Shown: positions 1 through 9,000 of the stretch, one piece after another
How the letters are laid out: every line of letters starts with the position of its first letter
Position numbering within the stretch: the first letter of the stretch is position 1
NCBI RefSeq assembly: GCF_022524485.1
Contig: NZ_JAKXMK010000035.1
Coordinates: 1 to 64,000 of the forward strand
From: Pseudonocardia alaniniphila
GTDB lineage: Bacteria; Actinomycetota; Actinomycetes; Mycobacteriales; Pseudonocardiaceae
DNA: 64,000 nt
Reading direction: 5' to 3'
Notes under the pieces: model-generated
What the model was told of the DNA's origin: nothing
What the model saw: the letters and a program-made list of their open reading frames with translations, nothing else
Databases searched by the model: none
Position numbers and translations under genes: made by a program

Positions 1-1623
1 CACGAGGTCATGGACCGCGCACCCGACGGAGACCGCGTCCCGCTGGGTCCCGCGTCGCCCAACATGAACGTCTACGTCGTCGACGAGAACCTCCAGCCGG
101 TGCCGCTCGGTGCGCCTGGGCTGATCGTCTTCGCCGGTGTCTGCGTGGGCCGCGGTTACGTGAACGACCCGGAGCGCACTGCTCAGGCCTATCTGACCGA
201 TCCGCATCGGCCGGGTGAGCGCCTCTATCTCGGTGGTGACTACGGGCGGTGGCTGCCGGGCGGGAAGCTGGACTTCCTCGGCCGCAAGGACTCCCAGGTC
301 AAGATCTCCGGTTTCCGGATCGAGATCGGCGAGATCGAGAACACCCTGCTGCGCGTCCCCGGCGTCCGTGACGGCGCGGTGGTGGTCGCGGAGCGGGCGG
401 ACCAGAGCAAGCAGCTGGTGGCCTTCTACTCGGCCAGGCAGCCGCTCGACGTCGACGTCCTGCGTGACCGACTGGGTGAGTCGCTGCCGTTCTACATGGT
501 GCCTGCGGCCTTCCACTGGCAGGAGAACCTGCCGCTGACCGCCAACAGCAAGATCGACAAGAAGAAGCTGACCACGCTGGCCGGCGAGCTCGAGACCGTC
601 GAGCAGGCGTACGACGCACCGCGGACGCCGACCGAGGAACGCCTGGCGGCGGCGTGGGCCAAGGTGCTCAAGGTTCCGGCGGACCAGATCGGCCGTGCCG
701 ACCACTTCTTCGACCGGGGTGGCAACTCGCTCTCGGCGGTGAAGCTGGCGGTCACGCTGAAGCGGACGGTGTCCCTCAAGGACATCACCCGCTACCCGGT
801 CCTCGCCGACCTGGCCGAGTTCGTCGACGGCAGGTCCGACCGCCGTTCCGGACTGCTCCAGCAACTGTCGGCATCGGACGGTGCGGACGCGGGTGCGTTG
901 ATCTGCTTCCCCTACGCCGGTGGCAACGCGGTGAACTACCAGCCGATGGCCTCGGCGCTGCGGGACAGCGGGCTCGGGGTCTATGCCGTGGAACTGCCCG
1001 GTCACGACCTGGCGGCCGAGCGCGAGCCGTTCGCGCCGATGGCGCAGGTCGTCGAGCAGGTGGTCGACGAGATCACCCGGCGCGGCCTCACGAAGGTGCT
1101 GCTGTGGGGCCACTCCTCGGGCACCGCTCCGGCCGTGGAGACGGCCAGGGTCCTGCAGGAGCGCGGTGTGGCCGTCCAGCGGGTGTTTCTCGGGGCACAG
1201 CTGCTCGGCACCGCAGCGGACCGGCGCGCGGCCCTCGCCGCGCTGGAGGGCCGCAGCAACTCCGACATCGCGGCCGGCCTGAGCTCGGATAGCGGTTACA
1301 CAGAGCTGGGTGAGCTCGATGTGCAGCGAGCCGAGCACGTCGGTGCGGCCTACCGGCACGACTACGGGACCGCACTGCAGTACTTCGCCGATGTTCTGGA
1401 CAACCCACCGTCGATGAAGCTGACCGCCCCGATCACGGCGGTTCTCGCCGATGACGATCCGAGCACCGCGGAGTTCCCGCGCAGGTATCGGGAGTGGGAG
1501 CTGCTGGCCGAGCGCGTCGAGCTGCACGAGCTCGGCGAGGGCGGCCACTACTTCCTGCGGACCCGTCCCACCGAGGCTGCCCAGGCCGTGCTGACAGCCG
1601 CCGAACTGCTGACTTCTTCTTGA
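1..1623 (+). CDS. NRPS C-terminal part: adenylation, carrier and thioesterase domains (5' end outside window)
   Basis: The reading frame is open from the first base, so the N-terminal part of the protein lies outside the window. Counting from the in-window Met at base 10, the end of an adenylation domain is visible: A7 (GDYGRW, about 76-81), A8 (GRKDSQVKISGFRIEIGEIE, 91-110) and A10 (NSKIDK, about 179), whose second Lys is the expected catalytic residue. A peptidyl-carrier domain follows, with FFDRGGNSL around 233-241; Ser240 should carry phosphopantetheine. The last 250 residues are an alpha/beta-hydrolase thioesterase with GHSSG (nucleophile Ser379) and a late EGGHYF His. The order A-PCP-TE fits a module that loads one amino acid, holds it for tailoring and releases it by hydrolysis or cyclisation. 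The specificity pocket is not in the window, so the substrate cannot be read. The neighbouring diaminopropionate genes suggest that amino acid as substrate or partner. Confidence 0.93.
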   Translation, partial: HEVMDRAPDGDRVPLGPASPNMNVYVVDENLQPVPLGAPGLIVFAGVCVGRGYVNDPERTAQAYLTDPHRPGERLYLGGDYGRWLPGGKLDFLGRKDSQVKISGFRIEIGEIENTLLRVPGVRDGAVVVAERADQSKQLVAFYSARQPLDVDVLRDRLGESLPFYMVPAAFHWQENLPLTANSKIDKKKLTTLAGELETVEQAYDAPRTPTEERLAAAWAKVLKVPADQIGRADHFFDRGGNSLSAVKLAVTLKRTVSLKDITRYPVLADLAEFVDGRSDRRSGLLQQLSASDGADAGALICFPYAGGNAVNYQPMASALRDSGLGVYAVELPGHDLAAEREPFAPMAQVVEQVVDEITRRGLTKVLLWGHSSGTAPAVETARVLQERGVAVQRVFLGAQLLGTAADRRAALAALEGRSNSDIAAGLSSDSGYTELGELDVQRAEHVGAAYRHDYGTALQYFADVLDNPPSMKLTAPITAVLADDDPSTAEFPRRYREWELLAERVELHELGEGGHYFLRTRPTEAAQAVLTAAELLTSS

Positions 1624-1646
1624 ATAGCAACTGGAAGGAACGAGAG

Positions 1647-2654
1647 ATGTCGTCCTCATCCGCGGCGTCACTGCTCGACGTGGATCTGCGGCCCGGCAAG
1701 CCGCCGATGTTGCGGGTCGAGCCCACCGGCGATGCGCCGGGCTGGGCAGCCGAGCGCCGGGACGCGCTACGCGCCGTCGTCGCCGACCACGGCTCGGTCC
1801 TGGTCCGCGGCCTCGGGCTGCGCGACGCCGCGGAGGTGGGCGCTGTGTTCCGGCGGCTGACCACCACCGGGCTGATGACCGAGCGGGAGGCCTTCGCGGC
1901 TCGGCAGGTCTACTCCGACGGCGTGTACTCCTCGTCGAAGTGGCCGCCGAACCAGCCGATGTGCATGCATCACGAGCTGAGCTACACGCTCGAGTTCCCG
2001 GGGATGATGCTCTTCGCGTGCCTGGGCGCGGCATCGGCAGGCGGGGCGACCGGGGTGGCCGACTCGCCGACCGTGCTCAACGCCTTGCCCCCTGCGCTGG
2101 TCCAGCGGTTCGAGCAGGAAGGCTGGCTGCTCACCCGCACCTACAACGAGGACATCGGGGCGTCCTACGCCGACGCGTTCGGCACCGACGACCGCGCTGC
2201 TGTCGAGAGCTACTGCCGAGCCAACGCGATCGAGTTCGAGTGGCAGCCCGACGGCGAGTTGCGCACCCGTCAGCGTCGCAGCGCGGTGGTACGCCACCCG
2301 GTCACCGGCCAGCGCTGCTGGTTCAACCAGATCGCCTTCCTCAACGAATGGACGATGGATCCCGAGGTGCACGAGTACCTCGTGGACGTCTACGGCGCGG
2401 ACGGGCTGCCGTTCAACACCCGCTTCGGCAACGGCGACCCGATCAGCCAGGACGTCGTCGAGTTGCTCACCGGCATCTACGACGCGCACACCGCGCGGGA
2501 GCCGTGGCAGGCGGGCGACCTGATGCTCGTCGACAACATTCGCAGCGCGCACAGCCGGGAGGCCTTCGAGGGATCGCGTGAGGTGCTCGTCGGAATGGCT
2601 GACGCGGTGCGACTCGGCGACGTCGCTCCGACCGGCGGGGTGACGGCCGGATGA
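1647..2654 (+). CDS. SyrP/TauD-type Fe(II)/2-oxoglutarate-dependent oxygenase
   Basis: A 335-residue TauD-family protein, closest in pattern to the SyrP-like enzymes that oxidise amino acids on NRPS carriers. The iron triad is recognisable as His108-x-Glu110 (in MHHELSY) and His302 (in IRSAHSREAF), with Arg311 placed to bind 2-oxoglutarate. The start is the ATG 23 bases after the NRPS stop, preceded by GGAAGGA. Its stop overlaps the next start (ATGA), so the two are translationally coupled. Beta-hydroxylation of a carrier-bound amino acid is the usual reaction in this family. Relatives such as DdaC of dapdiamide synthesis, as I recall them, epoxidise an acylated diaminopropionate instead. Which reaction applies here is inference. 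Confidence 0.88.
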   Translation: MSSSSAASLLDVDLRPGKPPMLRVEPTGDAPGWAAERRDALRAVVADHGSVLVRGLGLRDAAEVGAVFRRLTTTGLMTEREAFAARQVYSDGVYSSSKWPPNQPMCMHHELSYTLEFPGMMLFACLGAASAGGATGVADSPTVLNALPPALVQRFEQEGWLLTRTYNEDIGASYADAFGTDDRAAVESYCRANAIEFEWQPDGELRTRQRRSAVVRHPVTGQRCWFNQIAFLNEWTMDPEVHEYLVDVYGADGLPFNTRFGNGDPISQDVVELLTGIYDAHTAREPWQAGDLMLVDNIRSAHSREAFEGSREVLVGMADAVRLGDVAPTGGVTAG

Positions 2655-3712
2655 CCGCCGTTCCTTCCACTCCATCGAATCCGGGGGCGCTGACCGTGCC
2701 ACCGTTCGCGGTGATCTCGGGTGCCCAGGTGCAGCGCGCGCTGCAGGGCCACGAGAAGCAGGTCATGGAAGTGGTGGAGGCCACCTACCGGCTGCACGGC
2801 GCGGGCGACTCGGTGAACCCGCCGTCCTACTTCCTGCGCTTTCCCGATCGCCCGAACGACCGCATCATCGCGCTGCCGGCCTCCATCGGCGGACAGGCAC
2901 GGGTGGACGGGCTGAAATGGATCTCGAGCTTTCCTGAGAACGTGGCGGCCGGCATCCCGCGGGCGTCGGCGGTGCTGATCCTCAACGACCACGACACCGG
3001 CTACCCGTTCGCCTGCCTGGAGAGCTCGATCATCAGCGCCACCAGGACGGCTGCGTCGGCGGCACTGGCAGCCGACTGGCTCAGCCGCGGCCGGGAGCGC
3101 CCCACTCGCGTCGGATTCTTCGGCGTCGGCTTGATCGCCCGCTACATCCATACTTTTCTGGCCGGCAGCGGATGGTCATTCGACGAGGTCGGTGTCTTCG
3201 ACCTGTCCGCCGACAGCGCGGCCGGATTCCGCGGATATCTCGAGCAGTCCGGCACTGCCGGGCGCATCACGGTGCACGACAATGCCGAGGATCTGATCCG
3301 GTCCAGCGATCTGGTGGTCTTCGCCACAGTGGCGAGCCAACCGCACGTAGAAAACGTGTCCTGGTTAGAACACAACCCGCTGGTGCTGCACGTGTCGCTG
3401 CGCGATGTCGCGCCGGAGATCGTGCTCGCATCGACCAACATCGTGGATGATGTCGAGCATTGTCTCAAGGCCAACACCTCACCGCATCTGGCCGAACAGC
3501 TCACGGGCAACCGGGACTTCGTGCACGGCACATTGGACGACGTAATGGCCGGAAGGGTGACGGTGCCGGAAGGTCGGCCCGTTGTGTTCTCGCCCTTCGG
3601 CCTCGGGGTACTCGACCTCGCGGTAGGAAAGTACGTCTACGACGAGGTGACCCGCTCTGGAGAGCTGCATGTCATCGATAATTTCTTTCATGAGCTGCGT
3701 CGGTACGGGTGA
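2651..3712 (+). CDS. SbnB-like dehydrogenase for 2,3-diaminopropionate synthesis (ornithine cyclodeaminase/mu-crystallin family)
   Basis: A 353-residue member of the ornithine cyclodeaminase/mu-crystallin family with an NAD-binding Rossmann motif GFFGVGLIA (about 155-163) and a Lys in VDGLKW (89). The best-known relative is SbnB, which oxidatively cleaves N-(1-amino-1-carboxy-2-ethyl)-glutamate to give L-2,3-diaminopropionate, 2-oxoglutarate and ammonia. The pairing with an SbnA-like gene immediately downstream supports this over a plain ornithine cyclodeaminase. The gene overlaps the oxygenase stop by four bases. The 2-oxoglutarate released is also the oxygenase co-substrate. Confidence 0.88.
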   Translation: MTAVPSTPSNPGALTVPPFAVISGAQVQRALQGHEKQVMEVVEATYRLHGAGDSVNPPSYFLRFPDRPNDRIIALPASIGGQARVDGLKWISSFPENVAAGIPRASAVLILNDHDTGYPFACLESSIISATRTAASAALAADWLSRGRERPTRVGFFGVGLIARYIHTFLAGSGWSFDEVGVFDLSADSAAGFRGYLEQSGTAGRITVHDNAEDLIRSSDLVVFATVASQPHVENVSWLEHNPLVLHVSLRDVAPEIVLASTNIVDDVEHCLKANTSPHLAEQLTGNRDFVHGTLDDVMAGRVTVPEGRPVVFSPFGLGVLDLAVGKYVYDEVTRSGELHVIDNFFHELRRYG

Positions 3713-3759
3713 GCGGCCGAATGCTCTGCTGCAGATGAGGAGGCAATCGTGCCTGTGAT
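3709..3759 (+). repeat. Leader/start-region repeat, copy 1 (upstream of sbnA-like gene)
   Basis: This 51-base stretch carries the Shine-Dalgarno sequence GAGGAGG and the GTG start of the SbnA-like gene. A copy with roughly 80% identity by eye lies at 5670-5720, again ending in a ribosome-binding site and a start codon that reads Met-Pro-Val. Confidence 0.75.
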
Positions 3760-4732
3760 CTCCGTTCCCCAGCGCTTCAACGAGGACGAACTCTACGTCG
3801 ACCTGCGCTCGATCTTCGGGCAGTCGCTGTACCTCAAGTGCGAGGGATTCAACTTCGCCGGCTCCATCAAGCTCAAAGCCGCGAGTGAGATGATCGAGGC
3901 CGCCGAGCGCGACGGGGTCCTGACCCCGGGGTCGATCCTGATCGAGTCGTCGTCCGGCAACCTCGGCGTGGCGATCAGCATGATCGCCGCGAGCAAGGGC
4001 TACCAGTTCCTGTGCGTGACGGACTCCCGATGCAACCTCTCCACGAGGCGACTGATGGAGGCGCTGGGCAGCCGGGTGCACATCATCTCCGAGCCGGACG
4101 CCGTGGGCGGCTTCCTCGGTGCGCGAATCGACTACGTCCGCGCGATGTGTGCCTCCGACGACCGGTACGTGTGGCTCAACCAGTACACCAACCCGGGCAA
4201 CTGGCAGGCGCACTACCGCACCACGGCGCCGGCGATCGCTCGGCAGTTCCCGCTGCTGGACGTGCTGTTCGTCGGGGCGGGCACCACCGGAACCCTCATG
4301 GGTTGCGCCCGCTTCTTCAAGGAGTGGCACCGCCCGGTGCGGATCGTCGCGGTGGACAGCGTGGGCTCGGTGACCTTCGGTGGCGCTCCCGGCCGCCGCA
4401 TGATCCCCGGTCTGGGCACCAGCGTTCGCCCGCCGCTGCTCGACGAGTCCTACATCGACGAGGTGGTGCTCGTCGAGGAGGCGGACACCATCCGGGCCTG
4501 CCACCGACTGGCCAGGCGTGGCTTCCTGTTCGGAGGTTCCACCGGCACGGCGGTCAGTGGCGCGACCCGTTGGCTCGAGCAGCACGGCTCGCCCGACGTG
4601 ACCGCGGTGACCATCGCCCCTGACCTGGGCGAGCGTTACCTCGACACCGTCTACCAGACCAACTGGCTGCACGACCTGTACGGCGAGGACGTGCTTGCCG
4701 AGGAGTCCGTCGCTGCTACCTGGACGGCCTGA
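3749..4732 (+). CDS. SbnA-like PLP-dependent synthase for 2,3-diaminopropionate synthesis (cysteine-synthase fold)
   Basis: A 327-residue fold-type II PLP enzyme. Lys41 in FAGSIKLKAA is the expected Schiff-base lysine, SSSGNLG (about 67-73) matches the substrate-carboxylate loop, and VGAGTTGTLMG plus GGSTGTAVSG are the phosphate-binding Gly/Thr loops. SbnA joins O-phospho-L-serine and L-glutamate into N-(1-amino-1-carboxy-2-ethyl)-glutamate, which SbnB then cleaves. The usual SIKDRP context after the lysine is SIKLKA here, as in other members of this subfamily. The start is GTG with a strong GAGGAGG seven bases upstream. It lies 36 bases after the sbnB-like gene in one probable operon. Confidence 0.9.
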   Translation: MPVISVPQRFNEDELYVDLRSIFGQSLYLKCEGFNFAGSIKLKAASEMIEAAERDGVLTPGSILIESSSGNLGVAISMIAASKGYQFLCVTDSRCNLSTRRLMEALGSRVHIISEPDAVGGFLGARIDYVRAMCASDDRYVWLNQYTNPGNWQAHYRTTAPAIARQFPLLDVLFVGAGTTGTLMGCARFFKEWHRPVRIVAVDSVGSVTFGGAPGRRMIPGLGTSVRPPLLDESYIDEVVLVEEADTIRACHRLARRGFLFGGSTGTAVSGATRWLEQHGSPDVTAVTIAPDLGERYLDTVYQTNWLHDLYGEDVLAEESVAATWTA

Positions 4733-4997
4733 TTGTGATGTACCTGCGTGGCCACGGGACCGGAACGACGGCCCTATGACCCGCGGTGGGAAAGAAGCAC
4801 GACGAGGGCGGCGTACCAGGCCCGGACGACTCCGGTGCAGCCCTATGATGACGAGTCGCCGCAATGCAGACGGATGTGGCTCATCGCCGAGTCACCCCGC
4901 CTGCGGCAATCGTGGCCTGATCGACGGCCACACCAGCAACACCCCATCGACCTCGCCCGTCAGTGGTTCGTCCTGACCGGCCCCCCGCCGTCCTGTC

Positions 4998-5041
4998 GAG
5001 ACGACTGCGAGTCGTCTCCGGGTAGACCCCCTTCTGCGGGG
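4998..5041 (+). terminator. Probable terminator hairpins after the NRPS/diaminopropionate operon
   Basis: A perfect 9-bp stem with a 3-base loop spans 4998-5018, followed within eight bases by a short C4/G4 hairpin. There is no T-run, as is common for actinobacterial terminators. Confidence 0.5.
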
Positions 5042-5669
5042 AGTGGCCGAAAGCAAACGATCGTCACAGCGTGTTCGCAGGTGTGCGGCCCGGGTCCCGG
5101 CGCTCCAGGATCGGGTGGCCCCTCCTGACGAGGCCCGCCCCCGTCATTCGGACGGCAGCCCCTGAGCGCCGTCGTGAGATGGCGCTGAGAGCGCCCCAGA
5201 GGCGGCGCCAGTCAGTCGCTGTGGGTCGCGGTGCGTCAGGCCGCTCGCGGCCCCGGTGCGCCCGCGCGATCGCCTCCCGGGCGCGGGGGCGTGCGAGCGC
5301 GGCGGGCCTGCCCTGTGCGGCACTGTCGATCATCACCTGCCTCTCGCGCCACCCGGCGAAGCTTCGCGCGTGCTTTTCTGTAAAACGGTCACTGATGGCG
5401 CAAGCGGCTTCCGTGATCGTCGGTATCAATCCGACGAGTGGCCGGGGTCACCGCGCACAAGCCCGCGCCGCGGTGGCGTCGATCACAGTGATGAGCCAAC
5501 TCCTCGGCTAAGCCGTATTCCGAAGAGTGGAGCAGTTCAACTTAGCCGGATGACTCCCGCGCGACGCCGCGCAGGAGAACGAGCGGCGCCCGACATCGTC
5601 GTCGAGCACATCCTGGTGGCCGGCATCTCACCGCGGCCGGCTAAGGCTTCACCACTGCAATCGGTTCAA

Positions 5670-5720
5670 GTAAGCGGCCGAATGCTCTGTCGGAGATGGG
5701 GAGACAATCATGCCAGTAAC
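5670..5720 (+). repeat. Leader/start-region repeat, copy 2
   Basis: Diverged copy of 3709-3759. It keeps the GCGGCCGAATGCTCTG core, a GGGGAGA ribosome-binding site and the spacing to a start codon (ATG here, GTG in copy 1). Similarity ends shortly after the start codon, so only the translation-initiation region was duplicated or retained. Confidence 0.72.
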
Positions 5721-5868
5721 TACAGGATCGCCGGAAGGCCCCTGGATGGCCGGTTCGGCTCATGGTTGCGGCGTGGTTGGCTTCGTTGTTCTTGCCGTTC
5801 GGCAGAGAGTCGACTCGCAGAGTCACCGTGGCAACCGCGTGCCGATCCGCCCGGCTGTCGATTCCTGA
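5710..5868 (+). CDS. Possible 52-residue ORF behind the duplicated ribosome-binding site
   Basis: ATG at 5710 follows GGGGAGA at a good distance, and the frame runs 52 codons to a TGA. The product begins MPVTTGSPEGPW, has one short hydrophobic run (GCGVVGFVVLAV) and a basic, polar tail. I recognise no family. Its start region is a copy of the one in front of the SbnA-like gene, so it may be a remnant driven by a recycled initiation site rather than a functional peptide gene. Confidence 0.3.
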   Translation: MPVTTGSPEGPWMAGSAHGCGVVGFVVLAVRQRVDSQSHRGNRVPIRPAVDS

Positions 5869-6088
5869 TCACTGTCGCGGTCTCTTGTTCCCGGTGTTCG
5901 AGGCGAGTTCACCGCCGTCCGCCCGGGAAACATGGTGACCCGACCAGAAGTCGGTTTCGCTGACGGTACCTGTAGGCATTGTGAAAAAACGCCACGGAAG
6001 CATTTCACGCGGGTAGTCGAGCGCTTTTCGCACGCCTTCCCGTATGCCGCACGGCATGACCAAACTTTGACTGAAGGAGCTCACGTTC

Positions 6089-9000
6089 GTGAGAGAGTCT
6101 GTCGAGGCCTTGACCGAGGTGATTGATTTCCAAGCCACTCGGGCCGGCCACACCAACCCGATGCCGAGCACGGAGACGCTGCTCGCAGAAGTGCTCGCCG
6201 ACATCATGAAGGTCGAGCGGGTGGATCCGGGGAGCAACGTTTTCGACGACCTGGGCGCCGACTCACTGGTGATGGCCCAGTTCTGCGCCCGGCTCCGCAA
6301 GCGGCCCGATCTCCCGACGGTGTCGATGAAGGACGTCTACCGCCACCCGACGATCCGAGGCCTGGCCACCGCATTCGAGGTGCCCCCAGGCCCGGTTCCG
6401 ACGGCCAAGTCGGCCGCGACGGCCAGGCCGGCGCCGTCGGTGGGGTCGACCGCGGCCCCCAAGGCGTCCTCGACCGCCACGCCGATGCCGATCGCCGACC
6501 GGGCCCCGGCGCCCAGGCCGGCTCCGACGGCCGACCCGGCTCCCACGCCGGCTCCGGCTCCGACGCCTGAGCCGTCCGCCGTATCGACCGCACCCTTCAA
6601 GCCCTCGCCGACACCCAGGCGGCGGGCTGCAGCGGCCCCGACGGCCGCGACAGAGCTCGCGGCGGTCCTGGCCGAGGTGGTGGGAGTGGATCGGGTGTCG
6701 CCCGAGAGCCACTTCTTCGACGATCTGGGTGTCGACTCGTTGGTGATGGCACGGTTCTGTGCCCGGCTGCGGAAGCGGCCCGACCTCCCGACCGTGTCGA
6801 TGAAGGACGTCTACCGGTACCCGACGATCGGCAGTCTCGCAGCGGCATTCGCCGATGCCGTGCCTGTGGCGCCTGCCGTTCCTGCGGTCGTCGCGGAGCC
6901 GCAGACAGTGTTCATCCCACGCGTGGATCCGGACGGCGCAGCCGGCACGGAGCAGGCGGCCGGCGCGGCTCGTGTGAGGAAGCGGGCGGGCACGCTGCAG
7001 TACCTGTTCTGCGGGTTGATGCAGGTGCTGGTGTTCCTGGGCTACTCGTACCTGGCCGGAGTGATCATCGATGCCGGTTACAACTGGGTCTCTGCCGGCT
7101 CCGGCCTGGTGGATGTCTACGTGCGGGCGCTGGAGTTCGGTGCTGCGACCTTTCTTGCTCTGAGCCTGTTGCCGATCGTGCTGAAGTGGGTGCTCGTCGG
7201 GCGGTGGAAGGCTCAGGAGATTCCGATCTGGAGCCTGAAGTACCTGCGGTTCTGGATCGTCAAGACGATGATCCGCGCGAACCCGCTGCTGTTGTTGATC
7301 GGTGCCCGTTCGCGGACGAGCACGGCCTCGCCGATCCTCAACCTCTACCTGCGGGCGTTGGGGGCGAAGATCGGACGCAACGTTGCGATCTTCTCCCGCA
7401 CCTTTCCGGTGTGCACCGACCTGCTCACGATCGGCGAGGGCACGGTGATCCGCAAGGACTCGTTCTTCTCCGGGTACCGGGCGCAGGACGGGGTGATCCA
7501 GACGGGGCCGATCACCCTCGGCAAGAACGTGTTCATCGGGGAGATGTCGCTGGTCGACATCGGTGCGTCGATGGGCGACGGGGCGCAGTTGGGCCACGCC
7601 TCCTCTCTGCACAGCGGGCAGTCCGTGCCGGCGGGCGAGAGCTGGGACGGCTCACCTGCAGAGCCGTGCGGCGCTACCTACCGCGTGGTCGAGCGGGCGC
7701 CGGGCGGCAGGCTGCGCAGCGCCTGGTTCGGGTTCTCCCAGATCGTGTCGGTGCTGGTGGTGGCCATGCCGCTGCTGGTCACGGTTCTCGTGCTGGCGCT
7801 GGGTGAGGTGCCGCAGCTCAACACGGTGTTCAACCCCGGGCCGATGGCCCTGACGACCTGGACGTTCTACCGCGACATCCTGATCACCTCGGCGGTGGCG
7901 TTCGGTGCGTTCGTGGTGATCGGCCTGCTGGTCGTGGGCACCATCCCGCGCCTGCTCAACCTCGCGATCAAGCCGGACAAGGTCTACCCCCTGTACGGAT
8001 TCCACTACGGGCTGCACAAGACGATCGCGCGGATGACCAACGTCCGGTTCTTCACCTGGCTCTTCGGTGACAGCTCCTACATCGTGAACTACCTGCGCTG
8101 GATCGGCTACGACCTGGGCAAGGTCGTGCAGACGGGTTCGAACTTCGGCATGGAGGTGCGCCACGAGAACCCGTTCCTGTCCGCCGTGGGTAGCGGAACG
8201 ATGGTCGCGGACGGCGTGTCCTTCATCAACGCGGACTTCTCCAGCACCTCCTTCCGGCTCTCGCGGGTGGCGCTCGGTGCGCGCAGCTTCCTGGGCAACA
8301 ACATCGCCTACTCCGCACAGAGCACGGTGGGTGACAACTGCCTGCTCGCGACGAAGGTGATGGTTCCGGCCGGCGGCAACGTCCGGGAAGGCGTGGGTCT
8401 GCTGGGCGCGCCCAGCTTCCAGATCCCGCGATCGGTCGAGCGGGACGTGAAGGCCGCTCGCCTGAGCCGGGCACAGCAGCGCCGCAGCCTCAGCACCAAG
8501 AACCGGCACAACATCGTCACCATGGCGCTGTACCTGATGGTGCGGTATGTGTTCTTCCTCGGGGTCCTCCTGCTCGACGCCGCCTCCGCCGAGCTGTACT
8601 TCGGCTGGGCCAGCCAACTGGCCCTGGCCCTGTCCAGCGTCGTCACCATCTTGTTCACCGTCCTCTACTGGGTGCTCGTCGAACGCCTCGTCATGCGCTT
8701 CCGCAGCTTGGAGCCGCGGATCTGCTCGATCTACGACCGTGCGTTCTGGCGGCACGAGCGGTACTGGAAGGTGCCTGCTCAGACCTACATCCAGCTGTTC
8801 AACGGCACCCCGTTCAAGGGCATGGTCTGGCGCATGCTGGGCGTGAAGGTCGGGCGCCGCCTCTTCGACGACGGCCTCACCATGACCGAGCGCACGCTCG
8901 TCACCATCGGCGATGACTGCACCCTCAACCTGTCCAGCAACGTCCAGTGCCACTCGCAGGAGGACGGCGCGTTCAAGTCCGACCGCTCCACCCTCGGCAA

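Larger units (their letters stand above)
4733..6088. other. 1.36-kb stretch without a convincing gene
   Basis: Between the SbnA-like gene and the dual-carrier gene no reading frame on either strand looks like a known protein, and the available frames lack ribosome-binding sites and sensible composition. The stretch contains a strong hairpin (4998-5018), a second copy of the SbnA start region (5670-5720) leading into a 52-codon frame, and an AT-richer leader before 6089 with GTGAAA and TTTCAC as short inverted arms near 5980-6010. A deletion or duplication scar of a formerly larger cluster is a reasonable reading. Confidence 0.6.

Noticed and set aside
5064..5429. 121-codon minus-strand frame starting at TTG
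   Set aside because: No ribosome-binding site, Arg/Ala-rich, no family resemblance. A transposase remnant was considered but no motif supports it.
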